DNA of 62,146 nucleotides. Origin: G023898405 sp964368985 (GTDB taxonomy: Bacteria; Myxococcota; UBA727; JABDBI01). The stretch lies in contig CAYJDW010000007.1 of the NCBI GenBank assembly GCA_964368985.1, forward strand, positions 1 through 62,146, in the 5' to 3' direction. The translations under genes were made by a program, and so were the position numbers. This document shows, piece after piece, positions 16,463-24,517 of the stretch. Under the pieces are notes generated by a model. That model did no database searches. It was given only the letters and a program-made list of their open reading frames with translations, and had not been told where the DNA came from. Position 1 is the stretch's first letter. Each line of letters starts with the position of its first letter.

Positions 16463-19114
16463 CTATTGTGGTTCAATATTTCGTGACATTCCTTTCATTC
16501 GTGTGAGCGTATTTAATATACGATTTTGATCCAGCATCCATTGACGCTTTTCTCGGGGCATAGAGTTGAGGTCAATGCCATTGCCAGTATCGCTGCCGCC
16601 ATGAGCGCGCATGAGGAGTTTTAAATCATTGGTGATATCTCGCAAATTATCGAAGGACCAATCGGGAAATATACCGAGGGCTGGATTTAAAAGCTGTGCC
16701 GCTGCATCCCGTGCGGGGAAATCATAGGTGAAGAGGGGAATGGTGCGGGGGTGTGTTGCGTCAGTTTGGTCTTGGTGGAGCACAATTTCCCGAGCGATTT
16801 GTCCGAGCGATTCTTCAATGGGTAATTGATATTCCGGATCGTCAAATTGCATGCGGGACACGACGCTTGCAAAAAGCGTGATTAACTCTTTGTTGAGTTG
16901 GACGAAAAAATTCAAGGCAATCTTAGAAGTTTCAGCAATTTCGCCGTCGCTTAAGATCAGTTCAGGATGGGTTTTTTTTGCTTCTATCAACTGTTTAATG
17001 AGCTGAACTCGGAATTTTTCAGCGAGCGCACTCGCTTCTAAATTCTTGGCGCGAAAGGGTGGCATTATGGCAAATAAGCTATCATTGAGTCCTTGCGCTT
17101 CAAGTTGCTCCCGCATTTTTTGAAAGCGGTGGCGCGTAATATCTTTTTGGTTGTGAGCGCCAAAGGCGGGATATTGTGTCTCGATTTGAATCGAGCGGGC
17201 ATTGCGGTGAAACCAAAAAAATAGCTGTTTAATATTGGTTTCCATACTTTTTTTGACCGCTGCCGTCAGAAGGGGCACATCACTTGGTTTTAAGGCTCCG
17301 CCTGGTCGATCAGGGTTTAAAGCGGCCACAAAAGTTTCCGCTAAAATCATGGCTACCTGAGTGGGGGTGGCGTTCAGACGGCTTGCGGCAAAAAGAAGCG
17401 GTGTGTTGCTCATATCCCAGCGTTGGCAATCAAGATAGCGCGGGATGTCATCGTCGGAGCAAAAGGGAGTATCAGCTTTCATCGCTTGGTCAAAATAGCC
17501 ATAAGCAATGGCTTGGTGATCATAGCGGTAGATTTTTTGCAAAGGGCTATTTTCTAAAGGAGCCTCTATAAATTCACGAATTTGTGAGCCCATCAGTGCG
17601 TCATCAGCGGCAGAGAATACATCCATAATACTTTCGGCAAAATATTTCTCAGCGCCTAAAGGAGCTTTGCCGCTGAGTAAATATTCTCGCAAGAATTTAC
17701 TACGCTCTATAAGACTAACATTGGCAGAGGTAGAAGAGCCTAAATTGTGTCTAAGGCCTAATACGTGGCCCATTTCGTGGGCAATGACGGTGCGAATGAT
17801 ATCGGAGCTAAGAATGCTTAGTGTTTGGGGCGAAATTTCGGTGGTACTCATATTTTCAACCAGCTCAATCAGCGCATCGTATTCAGTCAAGGCCTCGAGG
17901 CTCGGCTCCTCATAATCGAACATGCTGGGCATGGGGGTGGCCTCTTCAATAGGCACCATGCTCTCTTGCCCTGGTTCACTTAAAAGAAGTTCTTCCAGTT
18001 GTGCTCTCAGCTTTTTAGTGGATTTAAAAACCCAGCCGCTGCGTAAATATATTTGCGCTTGCAAAGTTTCGCCCGTCAGGTGATCCACCACCATATCGGC
18101 GTAGGCGGAGGCTTCATTATCCCACGGTACCCATTGAACAATGTTGAGACGAGGGTGGGGGGCCGACAAGTGAGCCGGCAAGTCTTCTACCTCAACTACC
18201 TTGCGGCCAAAAATATGGTTCCAAAATAACAGTCCATCCTTAACCGCCTGACGGTAAGCAGGGGGAGTATTGGCGCTGATATAAAACACGATAGGTTGTT
18301 CCACCGACCATTTGGCAATGAATGCCACTGATTCCGTGGTGGGCGCTTGAACTTGCGGAGGTGTCGAAAAATATTGGACCCAGCGATTTTTGCCAAAGGG
18401 CTTTTTCTTGAAGGTGGGTGAGGGGGTGTAGGCACGGAAAGAATAGCGAAACTCAGCTGAAACCAGTTCGGTTTTAATGTTACGCCACTGGGCAATTTGG
18501 CTGATGGTCAAGACACTTTTATCGATGGTGATGGCTTTAACAAAGCTGGCCGATAAAAAGACCGATTTAAATTGCTCCGAAGTTCCCGAACCCTTGTCGG
18601 CCAAGCCCTGGGAATGGACGTTGCGAGCGGTAAAGGCGCTGGTCATGCCTTTGGCAAAATCAACCACTACGCCATCACCCTCGGTCTGAACGATGGGGAA
18701 TTCCGCCAATAAAATAGTACTTTCCGCCTCATCGGCAATGGAATGACCTTTGGGCGATTCGAGCATGACTACGCGATCCGCAAAAATTTCAAATCGCACG
18801 ATGCGGCCCTTTAACGAATGGCCACTGGGAGAGTTGAGCATGGGAATGAAAGTGCCGTAGAACATGAACTCGTGGGAAAAAGCGCTAGTTTTAATTTTTA
18901 AATAAGGACGGGCTTTTAGTTCTTCGCTCTCTAAAAAGAGATCGATAGGCTTCGCATTGATGCCGTCTGCATCGTAGGATTCATCCCCGCAGGAAAGGAT
19001 AGAAAGCAGCAGAGAGGCTATTGATATATATAATAGGTTTCTCAAAGGTTGGCCCCGGAGTGCAGTAAATATAGTGTCAATAGGATGATAATATTGTATT
19101 TGTAATAAAGACAA
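16463..19114 (-). CDS. metzincin-type zinc metalloprotease, probable lipoprotein (DUF5117/DUF4953-like)
   Basis: An 883-residue protease. The motif TVIAHEMGHVLGLRHNLGSS (about 445-464) contains HExxHxxGxxH with zinc ligands, and SIMDV about 35 residues later fits the Met-turn. This arrangement resembles the DUF5117/DUF4953 zinc-dependent proteases. The N-terminus has a hydrophobic stretch ending ILSCGDE, a plausible lipobox. From the ATG at 19114 the signal would be unusually long; a TTG at 19045 would give a normal-length lipoprotein signal, so the start is uncertain. Likely anchored in the periplasm or outer membrane. Substrate unknown. Confidence 0.82.
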   Translation of the reverse strand: MSLLQIQYYHPIDTIFTALRGQPLRNLLYISIASLLLSILSCGDESYDADGINAKPIDLFLESEELKARPYLKIKTSAFSHEFMFYGTFIPMLNSPSGHSLKGRIVRFEIFADRVVMLESPKGHSIADEAESTILLAEFPIVQTEGDGVVVDFAKGMTSAFTARNVHSQGLADKGSGTSEQFKSVFLSASFVKAITIDKSVLTISQIAQWRNIKTELVSAEFRYSFRAYTPSPTFKKKPFGKNRWVQYFSTPPQVQAPTTESVAFIAKWSVEQPIVFYISANTPPAYRQAVKDGLLFWNHIFGRKVVEVEDLPAHLSAPHPRLNIVQWVPWDNEASAYADMVVDHLTGETLQAQIYLRSGWVFKSTKKLRAQLEELLLSEPGQESMVPIEEATPMPSMFDYEEPSLEALTEYDALIELVENMSTTEISPQTLSILSSDIIRTVIAHEMGHVLGLRHNLGSSTSANVSLIERSKFLREYLLSGKAPLGAEKYFAESIMDVFSAADDALMGSQIREFIEAPLENSPLQKIYRYDHQAIAYGYFDQAMKADTPFCSDDDIPRYLDCQRWDMSNTPLLFAASRLNATPTQVAMILAETFVAALNPDRPGGALKPSDVPLLTAAVKKSMETNIKQLFFWFHRNARSIQIETQYPAFGAHNQKDITRHRFQKMREQLEAQGLNDSLFAIMPPFRAKNLEASALAEKFRVQLIKQLIEAKKTHPELILSDGEIAETSKIALNFFVQLNKELITLFASVVSRMQFDDPEYQLPIEESLGQIAREIVLHQDQTDATHPRTIPLFTYDFPARDAAAQLLNPALGIFPDWSFDNLRDITNDLKLLMRAHGGSDTGNGIDLNSMPREKRQWMLDQNRILNTLTRMKGMSRNIEPQ

Positions 19115-19385
19115 TTGTTGTTTCGTTCTCTGTGCTCCTGACTCGCCCTTTTCAGAGACTTTCGATAAGCGCTAACTTTTCATGTTTTTGTCAGGTGCTT
19201 GACATGAGGATCCACGGAATGCTCTTACACTGGATCAGTCTTAAACGAGTATGACAAATCGGTCTTAAAAAAGAGAAACCCTTCGCCCTGCTTTAAAAAT
19301 TTTCTCTGTGAGCTATTGCTCATCCGTGAAGATATTTTGTCGTCGTGAGACTTGCGATCACAACGAAGGCATTGAGGTTAATAAA

Positions 19386-22300
19386 GTGGTAGATGTTAAA
19401 AAAACCGATGGATTCGGCCTTAATGAAAGTTATGTGGAAATACTTAGATCCCAGTGGATCGAAAATCCTTTAAGTGTGGCCAAGGAATGGCAAAGTTATT
19501 TTGAAGGCAGTTCAAAAAATACCGGTGAAGTAAAATTAGAAACTTCACAGCAAGTGCAGGTTCGCGAGGATCGGCCTGCCGAAAAAGCGGCCCCAGGCGA
19601 TGATAAAACCGTCCCGCTCGTGGGGATTGCTCGAAAAATCGCCGAAAATATGGCGGAAAGTCTCTTGGTTCCAACCGCTACCTCAGTACGAAATATTCCC
19701 GTAAAAGTGCTGGAAGAAAATCGACTGATCATCAATGAATATCTGAGCGATGAAGCTGAGCCGCGCTGCTCCTACACTCACATTATTGCCTTCGCTTTAG
19801 TAAAAGCTCTCAAGAAATTTTCAAATCTTAATAATGGCTATGTCGAGCAAGATAAACAGCCTGCTAAAATAGTGCGCCAAGATATAAACCTCGGGCTCGC
19901 CATCGATTTGCCTGGCCGAGATGGCGCGCGGACTTTGGTGGTACCAAATATTAAAGCAGCTCAGGATTTAGACTTTGCTGCCTTTTTTAAAAGCTATAAC
20001 GAAATAATCGAGCTCGCCCGTACCGGCAAGCTTGATGCAAAACATTTTTTCGGCACCACCGTTACCCTTACGAATCCGGGGGGTATTGGCACTGTTCTTT
20101 CAAATCCCCGCCTCATGCGGGGGCAGGGCTGTATTATTGCCACGGGCAGCATCGGGTATCCGGCGGAATATGAAGCAGCCAGCCCCGAAACTTTGCAATT
20201 GCTTGGCGTCGGCAAGGTGATGAGCATTAGTTCCACCTATGATCACCGTATTATCCAAGGCGCAGAATCAGGCCGTCTTTTGGCCTATATGCATGATTTA
20301 TTGATCGGTGAAGATGGTCTCTACGAAGAGATTTATGAGGCACTTAAAATTCCTCATCGTCCCTATCGATTGCGCAAAGATGAGGCGATGATCTTGGGGC
20401 AGCAAGCAAGCACCACCCAAATGGAGCGGGCCATGCGGGTAAGCCAGCTCATCCACGCCTATCGGGTGCGTGGCTATTTGCTGGCCCACGTTGACCCTTT
20501 GCACCTGATCCCGCAGGAGCACCCTGAGCTTGATTTAAAGACCTATGGATTGACTATTTGGGATCTTGATCGCCCTTTTGATACCCTCAATGTACTCGAC
20601 AAAAAAACCGCACCCCTTCGCGAAATATTGCAGCGCCTTCGGCAAACTTATTGCCGTCGCATGGGCGTTGAATACATGTATATCAACGATGTGGAGCGTA
20701 AGAGTTGGCTGCAAAAGCAAGTTGAGCAAAAGGAGCCTGAGTTTTCTCTAGAAGAGAAAAAAAGCATCTTGCACGATTTAGTAAAAGCCGAAGGCATTGA
20801 GCACTTTTTACATAAACGCTTTGTTGGCCATAAACGTTTTAGTATTGAAGGCGCCGAAGCCGTGATTGCCATTTTGCGCGACCTACTTGATTCTGCCGCC
20901 GCCTACGGTTCCACTGAAGCCGTAATCGGCATGGCACACCGCGGCCGTCTGAACGTGCTTACCAATATTGTGGGTAAGCCCTATGAAGCGATCTTTGCGG
21001 AATTTGACGATATTGATCCTAAAACCATCCAAGGCACGGGCGATGTTAAATACCATTTAGGTGCCAAGGGAATCCACCGCTATCACGGCCCCGTGCGTAA
21101 TTCCGAGCGCGAAGAGTCGCGGGCGGTTCGCGTGGAGCTTGCTTGTAATCCCTCTCATTTGGAAGCCGTAAGCCCTATTGTTGAAGGGCTCGTGCGAGCG
21201 AAGCAGGATTTGGCGGGCGATCGTGATCGCGATAAAATTGTGCCCATTATTTTGCACGGAGACGCAGCTTTTGCTTGCCAAGGCGTGGTCTATGAAACGC
21301 TTCAGTTGAGTGGATTGCAGGGTTATCGCACCGGTGGAACTGTACACATCATCATTAATAATCAGATTGGTTATACTACGCCACCCGAACGGGCGCGTAC
21401 CTCGCTCAACTGCTCCGATATTGGTCGTGCCATTGGTATTCCAGTTTTTCGTGTCAATGGCGATTGTCCTGAAGCTGGTCTTCGCGCCATTAGAATAGCT
21501 TTTCAATATCGCGCTAAGTTTAAGAGCGATGTGATTGTGGATGTGGTTTGTTATCGACGCCATGGCCATAACGAAGGCGATGAACCTAGCTTTACTCAGC
21601 CCATCCTTTATAAAGCCATCAAGAACCATCCATCGGTCGCGAAAATTTATGCGGATTTGCTCGTTCGTCGTAAGGATATCAGCGTCGAGGAAGTAAGCAG
21701 TATTGAGCAGACTTATCATCAAAAACTAGAAGCCGCCTTGCTGTCAGTCCGAGAAAAAGGGCGAGGCGCCTTTTCTCGAGAGCACGTACTCGATGAATTT
21801 GATGCTATTACTACCACCACCGAAGATATGCCAACGGCAGTCGACGAGGAAATTCTAAAACAAATCACTGAACGCACCACCTATGATCCTGACGTAGTGG
21901 AACTTCATCCTCGCGTGGTGGAGCAAGTTCTTAATCGTCGACGCGCAATGCTGCTTGAGCAAAGCGCCAAAATCGATTTTGGTGCCGCTGAAATTCTTGC
22001 TTACGGTACTCTTCTTCTCGAAGGAACGCCCATTCGCTTGAGCGGACAAGATTGCGGACGAGGAACCTTTGCCCATCGCCATGCAGTGCTTTATGACATC
22101 AATGATGGCCGTCCTTATATTCCTCTCAATCACCTGCGCCGATCTCGCGACGAGGGCGAAGAAATTTGGCAGCCTAGCCGCTTTCGTGTCTATGATTCAC
22201 CGCTGAGCGAAGAAGGGGTTTTAGGATTTGAATATGGCTATTCGGTAAGTCATCCGTCGTCACTGGTAATTTGGGAAGCTCAGTTTGGTGATTTTTTTAA

Positions 22301-23054
22301 CGGCGCACAGATTCAAATTGATCAATTTATTGCCTCCAGCGAGACGAAATGGGGACAAAAAAGTCGCTTAGTCATGATGCTTCCTCACGGTTATGATGGC
22401 CAAGGCCCTGAGCATAGTTCGGCCCGCATTGAGCGCTTCTTACAGCTGTGTGCGCAAGGCAACATGCGCGTGTGCAACTGCTCAACCCCGGCGCAGCTTT
22501 TCCACTTGTTAAGACGCCAAGCAAAGCAAAAGAAAAAACCTTTGGTAATTTTCACCCATAAAAGCTTATTGAGAGCTGAAGATGCCGCGTCCTCAGTGAG
22601 TGATCTCACCAGTGGAACTTTCCAGCCGGTAATCGCTGATCCCGTTGTTGGAAGAGCGAAAACTATTGATCGTTTGATCTTAGCGAGCGGCAAGGTTTAC
22701 TGGGATCTCGTGCGTCATTTCCAAGGCCTCGAAAATGTCCCAGCCAGTGTCCGCCTGGTGCGCGTGGAACAACTCTATCCATTCCCTGCAGAAGATATTA
22801 TGCGTGTCATTGAAGAGAAATCTGCGCGTGAAATTGTGTGGCTGCAGGAAGAGCCGCGTAATAATGGGGCATTCTTGTTTATCAAGGATCAAATGAGTAA
22901 ATTAAATATTCCCATTCGCTTTATTGGTCGTGCCGAAAGCGCAAGTCCAGCGACGGGATCTCCGAAAATCCATAAATTGCAGCAAGCAAGTCTCATGGAA
23001 GCCGCTTTCGCACCATTTGAAAAACCCGCACGTGATTTGGAAATTACAATATGA
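19386..23054 (+). CDS. multifunctional 2-oxoglutarate dehydrogenase: E2 succinyltransferase domain fused to E1
   Basis: The protein of about 1220 residues matches the Kgd/OdhA architecture. The N-terminal segment FGLNESYVEILRSQW is typical. An E2 acyltransferase domain with DHRIIQGAESG (near residue 311 counted from 19308) follows, without a lipoyl domain. The E1 part then has HRGRLNVL and a TPP motif (GDAAFACQG...INNQ). It would form succinyl-CoA in the TCA cycle with a separate E2/E3, which are not in this window. I chose GTG at 19386 because GAGG lies 8 bases before; the frame is open from GTG at 19308 without a ribosome site. It overlaps the next gene by 4 bases. Confidence 0.93.
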   Translation: MVDVKKTDGFGLNESYVEILRSQWIENPLSVAKEWQSYFEGSSKNTGEVKLETSQQVQVREDRPAEKAAPGDDKTVPLVGIARKIAENMAESLLVPTATSVRNIPVKVLEENRLIINEYLSDEAEPRCSYTHIIAFALVKALKKFSNLNNGYVEQDKQPAKIVRQDINLGLAIDLPGRDGARTLVVPNIKAAQDLDFAAFFKSYNEIIELARTGKLDAKHFFGTTVTLTNPGGIGTVLSNPRLMRGQGCIIATGSIGYPAEYEAASPETLQLLGVGKVMSISSTYDHRIIQGAESGRLLAYMHDLLIGEDGLYEEIYEALKIPHRPYRLRKDEAMILGQQASTTQMERAMRVSQLIHAYRVRGYLLAHVDPLHLIPQEHPELDLKTYGLTIWDLDRPFDTLNVLDKKTAPLREILQRLRQTYCRRMGVEYMYINDVERKSWLQKQVEQKEPEFSLEEKKSILHDLVKAEGIEHFLHKRFVGHKRFSIEGAEAVIAILRDLLDSAAAYGSTEAVIGMAHRGRLNVLTNIVGKPYEAIFAEFDDIDPKTIQGTGDVKYHLGAKGIHRYHGPVRNSEREESRAVRVELACNPSHLEAVSPIVEGLVRAKQDLAGDRDRDKIVPIILHGDAAFACQGVVYETLQLSGLQGYRTGGTVHIIINNQIGYTTPPERARTSLNCSDIGRAIGIPVFRVNGDCPEAGLRAIRIAFQYRAKFKSDVIVDVVCYRRHGHNEGDEPSFTQPILYKAIKNHPSVAKIYADLLVRRKDISVEEVSSIEQTYHQKLEAALLSVREKGRGAFSREHVLDEFDAITTTTEDMPTAVDEEILKQITERTTYDPDVVELHPRVVEQVLNRRRAMLLEQSAKIDFGAAEILAYGTLLLEGTPIRLSGQDCGRGTFAHRHAVLYDINDGRPYIPLNHLRRSRDEGEEIWQPSRFRVYDSPLSEEGVLGFEYGYSVSHPSSLVIWEAQFGDFFNGAQIQIDQFIASSETKWGQKSRLVMMLPHGYDGQGPEHSSARIERFLQLCAQGNMRVCNCSTPAQLFHLLRRQAKQKKKPLVIFTHKSLLRAEDAASSVSDLTSGTFQPVIADPVVGRAKTIDRLILASGKVYWDLVRHFQGLENVPASVRLVRVEQLYPFPAEDIMRVIEEKSAREIVWLQEEPRNNGAFLFIKDQMSKLNIPIRFIGRAESASPATGSPKIHKLQQASLMEAAFAPFEKPARDLEITI

Positions 23055-23461
23055 GCCAAGCTGTCGAGGCGGTGATTGCAGCCAATAATCATCGCACCGT
23101 ATTTCACGCCTTAGGTATGCAAGTAACCAAGGTGGATGCTGATGAAACCATAGTTTCTCTCACCATCGACGAGCGCCATTTTCAGCATGTGGGTTTGGTA
23201 CACGGCGGCATTTACGTATTGCTGGCAGAGTCTGCCGCCAGTATCGCTGGGGCTTGCACCCTAAGTAAGCCCGATCAAAATATCGTGGCCATTGAAATCA
23301 ATGCCAATCACGTACGCTCGGCCCGTTCAGGCACTCTCACCGCCACCTCCAAATGCTTACACCGGGGCAAAAAAACCCTCGTCTATGAAGTGCGAGTGGA
23401 AGATGGCGATAAACAGCTCATCAGCATGGCCCGCTCGACGCTGATGGTGATTGAGCCCTAA
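23051..23461 (+). CDS. PaaI-type hotdog-fold acyl-CoA thioesterase
   Basis: The 136-residue protein has the PaaI/MenI-like hotdog signature VGLVHGGIYVLLAESAA around residues 50-67, in which the HGG turn and the Glu on the helix form the active site that hydrolyses acyl-CoA. Its ATG overlaps the stop of the oxoglutarate dehydrogenase gene (ATGA), so the two are translationally coupled. The acyl-CoA substrate is not known. DHNA-CoA or phenylacetyl-type CoAs are typical for the family. Confidence 0.88.
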   Translation: MSQAVEAVIAANNHRTVFHALGMQVTKVDADETIVSLTIDERHFQHVGLVHGGIYVLLAESAASIAGACTLSKPDQNIVAIEINANHVRSARSGTLTATSKCLHRGKKTLVYEVRVEDGDKQLISMARSTLMVIEP

Positions 23462-23545
23462 TTTCACAACCTTTTTCTGCATTTTATCGATAGAGTGAAT
23501 GGCGAGAACTTCTCGCTTTAGATCATCGTATTAAAAAGGGAATAT

Positions 23546-24226
23546 ATGAACGAAAATCTCTTAAAAAGCTCAATCGCTGAAGCGGTGGGGACCTTCATTC
23601 TAGTATTTATTGGCTGTGGCGCGATTTTGGTTAATGAATCAAGCGGTGGTGCTTTAGGGCACGCCGGTGTTGCCATGACTGTTGGTTTGACGGTCATGAC
23701 GGTGATTTTCGCTATTGGCCACGTGTCGGGCGCTCACATTAATCCTGCAGTGACCATTGCGCTTGCCATGATCAAGCGCGTGAGCATGAGCAAAATGCTG
23801 TGTTATTGCGTGGCTCAAGTGAGCGGCGCCATTCTCGCTGCTATCGCTTTGAAGTATAGCGTGGCTACCGGAGATTCCTTGGGCGTAACTGCTCCGGTTG
23901 GCACCATTTCTCAAGCTTTCCTCATGGAAATGCTCATGACCGCCTTTTTAGTGTTTATGGTGGTAAGTTTGGTGACCGACCCTCGAGCATCCTCCTCAAT
24001 GGCAGCCATTGCCATTGGCGGGGTGATAACGGTGGATGCCTTTGTCGGCGGTCCCATCACCGGTGCATCAATGAATCCCGCTCGTTCCTTCGGACCAGCT
24101 CTCGTGTCAGGACAGCTTGAGCATCTTTGGCTCTATATTGTGGCGCCGATTATGGGTGGTATTATTGGTGCGGGTCTCTATTGGATGATTGGCGCAAGAA
24201 CCCTGACCAATCCGCGTCCTTCCTAG
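23546..24226 (+). CDS. aquaporin / aquaglyceroporin (MIP family)
   Basis: A 226-residue, six-helix channel with both NPA motifs: HINPAVTIAL (Asn66-Ala68) and GASMNPARSFGP (Asn177-Ala179, with the selectivity Arg180). Twelve residues before the second NPA, where water-specific AqpZ has His, there is Ala165. This argues for a wider pore like glycerol or plant NIP-type channels; that is inference. Own transcription is likely; AAAAGGGAAT precedes the ATG. Confidence 0.95.
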   Translation: MNENLLKSSIAEAVGTFILVFIGCGAILVNESSGGALGHAGVAMTVGLTVMTVIFAIGHVSGAHINPAVTIALAMIKRVSMSKMLCYCVAQVSGAILAAIALKYSVATGDSLGVTAPVGTISQAFLMEMLMTAFLVFMVVSLVTDPRASSSMAAIAIGGVITVDAFVGGPITGASMNPARSFGPALVSGQLEHLWLYIVAPIMGGIIGAGLYWMIGARTLTNPRPS

Positions 24227-24292
24227 TAGAGTGAACTTTCATTGAGCTCTTGCTTGAGAGCTCAACGATGATTTTGAAAGAGGTATATAGTT

Positions 24293-24517
24293 ATGTTAAT
24301 CTGGTGGGCCTTAGTATTTTTCATAATTTCACTAGTCGCAGGTATTTTTGGCTTCAGCAGCATAGCTGGCGCAGCGAAGGGAGTTGCGAAAGTATTATGC
24401 TTCATTTTCATTACGCTCTTTCTGATTGCTCTCGCTTGGCGCCTAATTTACGGCACCGATGAGGTGAGCTTAAAACCAATAGTCTCATTCGCCGCCTTAT
24501 CAGTATATAGCATTTGA
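24293..24517 (+). CDS. DUF1328 small membrane protein
   Basis: The 74-residue protein matches DUF1328 (YtjA-like): two hydrophobic helices around FGFSSIAGAAKGVAK. Usual members have about 55 residues; here the C-terminus is extended by about 20. The extension is read through the 3' end of the Slt gene on the opposite strand, a 70-base convergent overlap. AAAGAGGT precedes the ATG at good spacing. Inner-membrane location; function unknown. Confidence 0.8.
   Translation: MLIWWALVFFIISLVAGIFGFSSIAGAAKGVAKVLCFIFITLFLIALAWRLIYGTDEVSLKPIVSFAALSVYSI

Noticed and set aside
21057..21722. 221-residue antisense frame inside the oxoglutarate dehydrogenase gene
   Set aside because: It lies wholly within a highly conserved coding region, has no ribosome site and no recognisable motif.
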